64,000 bases of DNA from Strigops habroptila (Eukaryota; Chordata; Aves; Psittaciformes; Psittacidae). The position numbers and the translations under genes are program-made. The stretch's first letter is position 1. Every line of letters starts with the position of its first letter. The stretch lies in contig NC_044289.2 in assembly GCF_004027225.2 (NCBI RefSeq), forward strand, positions 7,739,761 to 7,803,760. Reading direction: 5' to 3'. Under the pieces are notes generated by a model that was not told where the DNA came from, did not search any database, and was given only the letters and a program-made list of their open reading frames with translations. Of this stretch, positions 28,101-38,224 are shown piece by piece.

Positions 28101-28342
28101 TTCACATTTTCATGTCATATTACTTGCTGTAGCCTTTTGCAATACAGCTCAGTGGGAAAGAGTCTTCCCATGCTCTTTGCTGCCTCAGTTGTTTTGAATT
28201 ACCAAACTCTTTACCCTTTTCCCTGAAGTTACACAGAACTCTGATCAGTCTTTGAGCATCCTGAAACACCCACACATCAATAATGTTTGTTAATACAAGA
28301 TGCATTAGAAATGGAGAAAACTTACTGGGGATGAAGTGCTTG

Positions 28343-28399
28343 GTTTATCTAGATTTAGATAAATCTAGATAAATCTAGATAAATCGCTATTTATCTAGA
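28343..28399. repeat. AT-rich tandem repeat (unit AAATCTAGAT) with hairpin arms
   Basis: About three copies of a 10-bp unit (28356-28385) are flanked by TTTATCTAGAT-type arms in opposite orientation, so the block can fold on itself. A second AT-rich near-palindrome lies at about 28.44-28.50 kb. Confidence 0.8.
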
Positions 28400-29654
28400 A
28401 GTGGATTGCTATTAGCGAAAGCTGCATAAAGTTGTACTATTTTAATATACTGTACTATACCATAGTTTATGGTAATAACATATAGTATGCCACTATACTA
28501 AAGAGGTACAGCTTGTCTTGTGAATTCAGAACCTAACAGAACAATATTGTTTAGAACAATAACCAAACCCTTTGTTCAAATGGGTCATTTAAGATTGCAT
28601 AGCTGTGGATGCTCTCCAGGTGGCAAATAGGTAAGTGTAGCTTTCAAAGCTTGGTGCAAACTGCAAGCTGCTAGCTGTAATAAATAAATAAGTCACAGGA
28701 CTAGATAACTATTTTGTAGCTGCAGTTTGGAGTAAAGATACAAGTTCTGTTAGATAGCTTGTATATACAGGATCAGTTTTTCTTTTTGTCTTGCCAGATC
28801 TGCCTACTGATATATCATCTGATTTCTTTGATTTACCTGAATCTGTAAGAATGCAGTTAAAGCTTTCTGGAATGTAGGTGTTTCATCTTCTACGGAGGAC
28901 AAAGATTCTCAGCATTTCTCAGGAAGGCATTTTTTTGGATTAGGATGGAAAGATTAATTAAGGAGAGTAATTAAAAACAGTTGCTGAATGCATCATCTAA
29001 TTTATAAGCAGAATGGTATTCCAGATCCTGAAAGTTGTTCTGTACAGCAAAATATACCAATTTAACTCAGACAAGCTTAAATAGTGCTTGGTATTTTTAA
29101 TGTGGTGAAGCCATGAATCTGCCTTCCCAATGGGGTGTGAAGTGTGGCCATCTCCTACAGCACATGACTTTGTGCTGTAGGCTGAAGTTTACAGAAGGAA
29201 AAAGACGGAGGTGTATTAGTTAATCACAGGAGCAGTATTGACTTGCACATAGACAAAAGCCAAATCAATTGGCTTGTGCCCTATTCTGTGTTGCAGCCAG
29301 CCTAGTCTTGCTGTGAGTCCTGTTGAGAGATAGTGGAGACATCTTTATCTTCATGCTGCAATCACTTTTTTGACTGCAAGCTAACTTTTCTGTAAATGTG
29401 CTTGGTTTGTTTAGCTCAACAACATTTCTGTCAATAACATGCTAGACTTCTAATATGATGTGTTTTGTTTAGCACAAACAGTTTATCTGCCTCTCTTGCA
29501 TTCATCTCCAAACAGTACAAATGAAGCATTCAATCTTATTTCCTCTGTTCTATGTTAACCTTCCCTCACACTTCTATGTGGAATTCAGTTTGTATTTTTG
29601 TCTTGGACTAATATGGCCACTAATAATGAGCTATAAAAACCATGTAAATGAGAC

Positions 29655-29765
29655 CCTCAGTGATATGGTTTAGTGGTGGACTTGGCAGTCCTGGGGTAAT
29701 GGTTGGACTTGATGATCTTAAAGGTCTTTGCCAACCTAGTTGATTCTATGATTCTATGATTCTAA
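29655..29765 (+). mobile_element. CR1 LINE 3' end with ATTCTATG tail
   Basis: GGTTTAGTGGTGGACTTGGC, then GGTTGGACTTGATGATCTTA and AAGGTCTTTGCCAACCTAG, ending in tandem ATTCTATG units. This is the diagnostic CR1 terminus in plus orientation. The copy is severely 5'-truncated, as most CR1 insertions are. Confidence 0.92.
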
Positions 29766-30851
29766 GTCTTAAGTATTTATAGGACAAATCCCCCTTAACT
29801 TTTCATTCTTTGTGGTCTGAGAAAACGAAGGCAGACTTTCTCAGATTTCTAACCTTGTTCTTTCAAAGAAAGAAAACCCCTCCTGTTAGTCAAAAGCAAC
29901 ATCACCATTTCATCATTCAAGCCATCCTCTATGTTTGTGTATATCCAGCATTAGAGTTATTAAATTGCATTAGCTCCTTTCTACAAGTTATCCTAATAAA
30001 TTTCACCCTCTGTGAAGGAAACTTGTCTTTTCCCTTGCTGTAGTGCTTTGCAGAGAGTTCTGCAGCATCAGCTGGATCCATGAATCCAAGGGCAGTTTCT
30101 GCTGGCTGTTTGTGCCTGAGGTGCAAGCTGGAGATTCCCTTTTGCTGGGAAGTCCCTTTATGGTTAAGCACAGTAGAGATTTTACTCCATCTTTGTGGCA
30201 GGACAGTCTGTAAACACAGTGCTTTATAATCCCATAATTCCGTCCCAGCAGAACAGTTACTGCCTCATGCTGGTTTTATTTAAAACAAAAAGCAAGACCT
30301 GGGTTTGCAACCTTGCCCTTCCTCACCTCTAGTTGACATCTCAATGTCAGCAGGGAATATACCAGAGTCCAAAATATTAGCCATGTGTTTCTGTTGCTCC
30401 TGTTCCAGAAACAGTTGTAGTGGTGGAATATCTCTGTTTACCAGGAACTTACCAGTGGCCCGTACTGGAACTCTCTGTACAGGGCCTACAACTGCAGTGT
30501 CAGTCTTGCTCTTTTTTACTTTTGTCATTCATCTTCAATAAGAACTGCTCACAAACTACCTGAAATTAGGTCTTCAGTTACACCTGTACAGGTAGAAATA
30601 ATCTCCTTTCCAGGAGCAGCACTGTCAGGGCCAGTTTTAAAAGTCAGCATGTATTTCTTGGAAAATACAAGTAAGGAGGAGTAGAGTCCTGTTCCCTCCT
30701 TAACTGGCACCCTTCTGGGTTCTTTCATCTTAAAGCTTTATAAATTTATTTGCCACTGAACCTAGAGGCTGGTTCTAACCTCACAGCAGGTCTGTCAGTA
30801 ACATGCCCTGGCTGTAGTGTTACTCAGCATTTTTTAATCTGCACAAGTTTG

Positions 30852-30899
30852 TTTTTTTTTTTTCTTCCCCCCCTTTTTTTTGGGGGGGGGGGGAGGGGG
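30852..30899. repeat. Homopolymer cluster T12-C7-T8-G12-A-G5
   Basis: Consecutive T, C, T and G runs make a pyrimidine block directly followed by a purine block. The C7 and G12 runs can pair as a hairpin or the G runs can form a quadruplex. Confidence 0.9.
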
Positions 30900-33800
30900 T
30901 AGTGTATGCAGAATCATAATGGAATTCAGGAGAAGAGTTTTCCTCAGGGAGGTATCAGATGTGCTCTTTCGATACTTTACCAAATAGAGCAATAAGTATA
31001 TTAAATGTTTTCCCAAGGGCAGTAGTTGCATTCAGCAGTCATACATCTGAGGAAACTAAACTCTTCCCTAGAGAGGTCTGCAGCCAGGCATTTGAACTGA
31101 AATAAACAGCAGGATTTCAGGCAAGGGCTTTATCTGATGAACTACTGATGCAGTCTGCTCTAATCCCTCCAAAAGCAATGACTAGAAGTAACCAGGATGT
31201 GGCCCAGAGGGTATTGAGTTCAGTGAAGCATAGCCCACATGCCTTTTGGCTGACTAATGGTGAAGGGAGATAGAGTTTTCATATTTTCTTATGACTCTCA
31301 TGAAGACAATAGAAGCAAAATGCACTCGTTTCACAGCAAGTCACTAGTTAAAGTTCAAAATAATCTCTTTGTGGTTTTACAGAAGTACTGCAGGATTAAT
31401 AGTATCTTTTACATATCTATTAGACCTTTCATCAGAAAATACTGCAAAGGCCACAGACAAGGATTGTTTCACACACGCCCTCCCTGGGATGAAACAGCAG
31501 TGCTCCATAGTAGTAAAAAACATTTAAAATTTCCTATTTATTTGTCATTTCTGGGAAATTAAGAGACCATCAAACTGTAAACATGGACGAGATGACATCA
31601 AAAGGCATTAGCTGCAAATGGCATGGAAGCTACTAGCAGCTGGTTGAGGCTCTGAGTTCTGTACTGGCTTAGGGGGAGGCACTGCTCCCTTAGGCACCTA
31701 ACTTAACCTTCTAAACCATCTTTCTCGTATACTGGCAAGAGTTCAAGATGCTAACCTCATGAGAGCACCACCTATTGTCTTGGTATTTCAGGGGAATTTA
31801 GAGACCAGATATTAATATCTGTGAAACTATTAATTCTAGAAATACAATACCGTATAATACAAAAATAACATGGAAGACTGTTCACACAATTCTGCTTTAT
31901 GAGATTTTAAACAACATGTCAGTGCAGCAATACAATAAATATTTATTATTGTAAGATAAATGTAAGCAAAATGTGCAGGAACAATATTGTTGTTGGCTTT
32001 TCTTTGACAAACTGTCTAGTACCGTCTCATAGAAATAGAGCCTTCAAAATCTTAGCAAGTAACAAGCATCTGTTTGCTTTTAAAAAGACTTGGTACGGGG
32101 TCGGTTTTACCTCAGCAGAGACGCATCCATCAGACCGAAAGTAAAATAATCTGTACAAACATTACAGGCTTAATCAACAAATCCAGTAAATTGCATGAGT
32201 TTGGCTCTGATTCAAGTGTTTGTATAACCAGCTTTAGCAGATTCTCTCAAGAGGACATGTAATTGTTATTTTTTGCAGGCACTTAAGACAGTCACACAAC
32301 TAAAAGCTTCAGATTCATAAACATAGATCATTATTTTAAATTTCAATTGTTGTTTAAATTAAAGTCATACTCAACATTTCCTGCTTCTGAAAGCTTTCCT
32401 TGCTTTTGGCAAACAGTTTTGGTCTTTACTTACATTGTAGAGTTATTAATCCCACTAACACTGAAAATACTTTCATAGTTGTTCAGTACCATAACACAAG
32501 TACTACTTTGCACATTAACTGCATGTGAACAAGGCAACTGCATGTGTAAAATGTCTTAGCAGAAGGTTAAATGTGTAATTGCACATAAAAATTAATCTAC
32601 ACAATTGATTTTACATACATTGTTTCTGTAAGCAGAGCTATGATCAAGATTAATTTCTCACTGGGGAAGAGTCACCAAGAGTTAGTGCCTCAGAATGCAC
32701 GTAGCTGCATACATTCATTTCGGCAGAGATGCAAGCTGTTAGAGGGTTTTACAGCTGGAGACATAAATACATAAATACCTACTGAATTGTTTTGCATTTG
32801 GGATGCCTGAAGATCTAAATTTTGAACTGCATAGAGATCTAACTCTCCATGTCTCCATGTGATATGGCAAATTTTAACAGACTTTTTTGGCCTGAATCTT
32901 GGGCATAACTTGACCACCCACATGCTTCCTCAGGTGGAGTCTTTCACAGTCCCTCCTAATACTTCCAGGACCCTCCTGCCCTATGTAGCTTTAGAATCAG
33001 TCAATAAAGATAGATACCTAGATATTGCATATTTACACAGGACTGTCTGCAGGTCTAACCTGAATTGGATGCAAGCTGGCCTGATTCTCAGATACATCAT
33101 CTAAAGTCGCTGATACCCATCACAAAAAATAAGGTAGTTTAATGGTAATTTATGGAATCTATGTCATTATAGTCTTTTGTTGATACTGCTAAACTAAAAT
33201 GTTTCAATAAAGACTAGATCCGATTCACAGTGCTTAAATGTCATGGATCATTAGGCAGCGTGAAAGAGGATAAGTCACCCCGTTGAAGTGGTGAGGAAAA
33301 TACGATTTACATTATACCTTTTGTGTCATGTAAGATTTCCTTTGCATAACACCATGTTATGCTGATAGCAGCAGCAATATATTGACACTTTTACACTGTC
33401 ATAAACATACATAATTATTTTGCAAATAAATAACCAAATTGCATCCCTACTTATCGAGACAAATGTAAATATAGTTAGATTGCACATTAAGCCAGTGAAT
33501 AACTGCAGAACAGAGAAGGATTGGATGGGTGTCAATGGAAAAAAGATGGGTTATGGACATCTGGGAGAAACGAGGCTGAGAGAAGCAGCAGGGCTTGTCC
33601 TGTACTGGCTTAGTATGAAGTTATCCACCCACAATTATTGCTTAATCACAAAATTATTATTCCAGTAGGTACTTTTGAGCTATCCTGAGGGATTCAGTTC
33701 ACTTTGAATTTCCTCAGTTTCCCCCTGGAAGTGTTGAAGAATGATAAAGAAAAACCAGGACTTCCAGTATCATCTTCCATGGCACAATACCCACTAGTGA

Positions 33801-36638
33801 AATGCCTACCCCCTGAACAGGAACCATAGGCTTTGAAAAATGAAATATTCTGACAGATTCCTAAATGCTGCTCCTTTTTAAACTAAATGTGCCTTCCACA
33901 GTGCTGTGTGTAAGGGGAAGAAAGCTTCTAGACTTCCGTCAATTCTGTCCAAAGAGAAGAATTCAGCCTGGGACAGTAACTCATTCTTGCAGCATCCTTA
34001 TGCACAAATCCTTTGCTACAACAACTCCCTTCCCTGCTCAAGGAGGACAAAGTTGCTAAAAGAGACAAGAAACTGTAAAAGCCCAGAGAGTGGTTCTAGT
34101 TATCAGGAGAAAAGGGAAGAGCCAGTCGAGTCCTGTGTATTTCCAAGCTGACTGTCAGAACATCTTGTCATGGACTTCAATTTCTTGGTCTATGCTCCCC
34201 ACTTTCTCCCTGACTTATCCCCTGTAAGTTTAACCTCTCTAGAGAATGCAGTGTGCGTGGAGTGTTGCAAAGCAGATAATATTTATGCACAGAAAATATG
34301 GTTGCATTTTTACTTTTTGTTTAAGCATTAAATATCTTTCATTTAAGTCAAGAAATCTCTCAATTTTCTTGAACCATGTACTCACTTATTTAAAGACTCT
34401 TTCAGTAGTTGAATGTTGAAATGTTTATTGCAGAGGAAGATATCTCAAATAGGTCATGGCCAGCTAGAAGATTCTTTGGCTGATGGAGTTTGAGCTGTTC
34501 ATCTACCTTTCTGTTTTTCTAGATGCCTGTCAAAGGATTACTTTGGTCTCAGTTTGCTCAGCAGACCTTTATTTCCACACTGCTGCTGTCATCCTGCAGG
34601 AGTGTAATCATCTAGTATTCAGTGAGATCAGAAGAGTTAAGTGTTAAAAAAGCTGGTGTTTGAGTAAAAATATAATAAAGGTTTCTTTTGCTTTAATTTC
34701 ACAGTCAGTGTCCATGTAACAACTTGGAAATCACAATTTTCAAATACATTTCATTTTCTCATCTGTAGAATGTGAATTACTGTACTTTCCCATTTCCTAA
34801 TCTGGGGCTAAATTCATCAATATTTACAAAACTCTAAGATCCTCAACTGGAAAGAGGCATGGAATTCAAAGTGTATAAACAAACATGAGCAAAAACCTGG
34901 AATAATGACTTTGTGTTTTGACACTAGCATTTACAAAGTGCATTCAGTTTGTCTTCCCCAACATTGTGAAATACCTTGCCTCTGAATCTCTGCCTGTGAC
35001 AGAGATTCTCCTGGTGTAGTCTACCTATTCTCCTTGGGCACTTCTACATTGTAGCATTTTAGAAAATGCAGGACACCTTACAAGCGTTTTAGAGCCGAAA
35101 TAGCAAAAACCTTTTTCCAACAAGGACAAAGACTGGAGGTCAGGAGACAGGAATTGTGTAATTGTCGCAAAACAAACCTCCTGGAATTACAGGTATTAAG
35201 AAAGAAAATCCACTACCAATCTAAAGGTCTTTCTCACTGAAGAGTTATTTTGGTAATATTTAGTGTATTTGAAATGCGCTGTATGAAAAGGACTTGGTTC
35301 ACTTTGCAGGAGCTCACTGCTATTGATATTTATTGGAAGGTCAACTGCTGTTTCAATGTGGTTTCCAAGCACACCTCAGTCTCTTAAATCCTGGTGAGGA
35401 GTTCTTAGCTTGATGGGATTTCCAAGCTTTATTTGAAGAATATGTTATTATTGTTTCCCAAGTGGTAGGACTAGTGATTCTTTCTGCTTAGGAAGCAGCT
35501 CTAAAACTTGGACTTCAGGTACTGATTAAATATTTTAGTGATGAAAAAATATGCTGTGATACAGCCTTTCTGTACCTCTACAACAGTCCCCATCAGATCT
35601 TCTGCAGAAGCATCGCACTGGCAGATCATTTGTCAAGGAACATTCTCTCCTGACACCTGAGACTGCAGAAATGAAATGACTTTTTTTTTCTGTAGCAAAA
35701 TTGAAGCATAGAAGAATATGTATAATAAGCTATTTAGTTTTGATCTTCATATATTTCCTGGTCTTTGACCTAAAAATAGTCTTTGCTGTGGTGTAGAAAT
35801 GAAGAGGGCTTTTCACTCACAGTGGTCATTACCTGTTACAGTCATTAGAAAGTATCGGGAAGTCATGTGGATAGCCATCTGTGGAACAAGAGTGACATCT
35901 TCACTGGTACAGGTGCCTCGGTGGAGTGATACTCCTGTGAGGATACGGCCCCAAAATTCAGTTCAAGAACCCTGTAGTGTTGCTTTGCTCTTAAGATAAC
36001 CCTTGATACGTTCTAAAGGTCACAAGAAAAGATCTTGCTGAAAATTAAAGGCTTGTTTTGAGATCTCTTAAAAGGGAGTGGAGGAAGTCATGAAGGCTGA
36101 AAATGCCCTTAGAACTGCGCTTAACCAGAAATTAAGGCAATCATTAGCTCTCCCAGCTCCAGGCCTACCTGAGCGACAAATACCCGAGCTTCCCTGCCAA
36201 AGTTACATCATGACCACAGAAGTTAAATAAAACCTTTTCCATTCTGTAATTTGAAAACAGCTTAATAGAGAAGATTTCGTATTAACAGGGTGGATTCTTT
36301 CCCATAGCAGCGATGAACATGGAAAGATTGACCTGTGCCCAGTTTAGTCTGGACTTGCCTATTCCATCCAGGCTCTTCCAAAGAGATTGTTTCACAGGCA
36401 CTAAGCTGTGACTCTTCAAATGAGTTCATTTTCATTCCTTAAATAGACAGGTGTCCACAGAGCACACAAATTGTCTCTTCTTGTCTGGTTTCTCAGAACT
36501 TATCATTGAATGAAGCCCAGACTGCATTCAGTCCACAAGGACAGCAAGATGTGTTCTCAGTAGAACTGGTTCAAAGAAAGCAAATCACAAGAATATCAAC
36601 TTGTTGTGGTGTTTCCTTAAAAACAGACACCCCCCGTC

Positions 36639-36686
36639 AAAAAAAAAAAACCAAAAAAAAACCCCAACAAAAAACCAACAAACCAA
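36639..36686. repeat. A-rich simple repeat (A-runs with CC/CAA)
   Basis: Runs of 8-12 A broken by CC and CAAC, in the CYP24A1 upstream intergenic region. Confidence 0.85.
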
Positions 36687-37568
36687 AATAATAATGCAAA
36701 TCTTTAATTTTAAAGCCTGCCTCAAAAGTGCTCTGATCTTGTGGCCCAAATAATATGATCCCATGGAAGAAAATCACTGAAATAGAGGGGCAAAATTGGG
36801 AAGGACATACAAAAATCACAGAACTCTACAGTGAGATGTCATGCTTTTGTACATTTCTCTCTGTACTGATCACCGATACCTCAGTCTTTTGTTATTATTA
36901 ATTTGACTTTGAGACTTGTGCCTTTATGGGTCTCAGGTTCCATGTCAAACCCATCTTCTGATTATTTCTCTGCTTGTCCCTGGTCTAAAACACCCATCAG
37001 TCTGCACAGTCTGCATCTTACCATCACACAAATAAAGTGGATTAAGAGCTGAGCCACAAAATGCAACTTGGGAAAGACGAGAAAAGGTAGTGTGGGGTGG
37101 GAGAAATTAAGTCCTCATTGTAGTGTTTCTGTCTTTCCTGGAAATCCTCTGGTTTATGGGAAGCTTTTTGTCTTGCAGCAAGATCAACACACAGCCTTTC
37201 TGACTTCTCGTGCAAGCAGAGGACAGAGCGCCAAGGACCCAGCCGCCCTGTGCTGCTCTATCCGTACTAGCACCTTTCCTGCCTTCACTTAGCATCTGAG
37301 GTTTACCCTCTGAGGGTTACCGTGCGATTTCCAATTAAAAGACTCATGGAAATAATTGATTTTTGTCAGAATTAAATGGCTGCCAACACCAAGAGTGAAG
37401 GGAATTCTGCGTTCTTAGAGGATGCACTCACGTGCCCTTTTCATAAATAGTTAGTCAGCCAGATAGGGTAAGAGCAGCCCAACCACGAAACGCTGTTATT
37501 CCTCAGCTCCCTGCATTTTTGTTTTTATTCCATCATTTCAAAGTGCAAATGCTGAAGGAAGACGGAAC

Positions 37569-37600
37569 TGTTCATCCACCTGCACACTGCAGGATGAACA
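37569..37600. promoter_or_regulatory. 9-bp inverted repeat with nuclear-receptor-like half-sites
   Basis: TGTTCATCC (37569-37577) and its exact reverse complement GGATGAACA (37592-37600) are separated by 14 bases, 43 bases upstream of the probable TATA box. TGTTCA/TGAACA differs by one base from the vitamin D receptor half-site consensus RGKTCA. The gene family is strongly induced by VDR, but the arrangement is not a classical DR3, so binding is inference. Confidence 0.3.
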
Positions 37601-37642
37601 CCGCAGCCCCCCATGCTTCATGCAGGGGTGCCCCGGCCCCCT

Positions 37643-37650
37643 TATAAATA
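37643..37650 (+). promoter_or_regulatory. CYP24A1: Probable CYP24A1 TATA box (TATAAATA)
   Basis: A perfect TATA consensus at the upstream edge of the CpG island, flanked by GC-rich sequence. Initiation about 30 bases downstream (near 37.67 kb) would give a leader of about 330 bases, similar to the long leader of human CYP24A1 as I recall it. The other candidate, TATATA at 37960, would leave a leader of only about 10-15 bases. Confidence 0.55.
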
Positions 37651-37843
37651 AATAGTTAAGACAAAGAGCTGTAGGGGAGCGTCCACACAACGCCGGCAGC
37701 TCAGCTCCGCCGGGGAGCGGGTGCCGGTACCTGCCCCGTGGCAGTGGCAACCCGCGGGCAGGTCGGCGGGTCCGGGGCCGCCGGGAGCCCCCGGGCAGGG
37801 CGTTGGGGCAGGCGGCGCTGGCGCGGTGCCCTCCTGCCCCGCC

Positions 37844-37861
37844 TGAACCCTTTCACGAACC
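37844..37861 (-). promoter_or_regulatory. DR6-like pair of VDR/RXR half-sites in the CYP24A1 leader
   Basis: Read on the minus strand, GGTTCG (37856-37861) and GGTTCA (37844-37849) lie in direct orientation with six bases between them. GGTTCA fits RGKTCA fully and GGTTCG fits five of six. DR6 elements have been described for VDR, but GC-rich sequence makes chance matches common. Confidence 0.2.
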
Positions 37862-37964
37862 GCCTGCCCCGCGTCCTCCCCGGGCCGGGCCGGCCCCACC
37901 TCACCGCGCCCGGGGCTCCCATTGGCCCCCGACGAAAGTCCAGCGAGCCTCCCGGCTGCTATAT

Positions 37965-37976
37965 ATGTACCTATAG
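37965..37976 (+). other. Three-codon uORF in CYP24A1 leader (Met-Tyr-Leu-stop)
   Basis: ATG TAC CTA TAG lies 38 bases upstream of the CYP24A1 start. It is in the mRNA only if transcription begins upstream, as with the TATA box at 37643. The same bases overlap the TATATA motif at 37960. Confidence 0.5.
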
Positions 37977-38002
37977 ACGGATGGGCGCCTGTCACCGCGG
38001 CG

Positions 38003-38224
38003 ATGAGCCCCTGCAGCATCCTCCTCCTCCGGCGCCCCGCCCTCACCTGCGGCCCCGCCGTGCGTGGAACCGCAGGGCTGCGGCCGCTGAGCTGCTCCCT
38101 GCGCGCCCCGGGGGGCCGCGGGCACCCGCTGGCCGCCCTGCCCGGGCCGCCCCGCTGGCCGCTGATGGGCAGTTTGCCCGACGTGCTCTGGAAAGGGGGG
38201 CTCAAGAGGCAGCACGACACGCTG
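38003..38224 (+). CDS. CYP24A1: CYP24A1 exon 1 (coding part): mitochondrial presequence
   Basis: Encodes residues 1-74. The first 59 residues carry many Arg and no Asp or Glu, as expected of a matrix-targeting presequence. The conserved proline-rich hinge ([12 protein letters not shown]) follows, then the QHDTL end of the exon. The donor is gtgagg and the exon ends in phase 0. Very GC-rich, inside the promoter CpG island. Confidence 0.97.

Larger units (their letters stand above)
25105..37642. other. PFDN4-CYP24A1 divergent intergenic region
   Basis: The first 500 bases are the PFDN4 CpG island with its 5' UTR and promoter; the end is the CYP24A1 proximal promoter (CACGTG E-box at 37429-37434, inverted repeat at 37569-37600). 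Between them are one CR1 3' end and simple repeats. No coding exon is convincing. Distal vitamin D response elements would be expected here or downstream of the gene, but I could not pick out a clear DR3 by eye. Confidence 0.5.
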
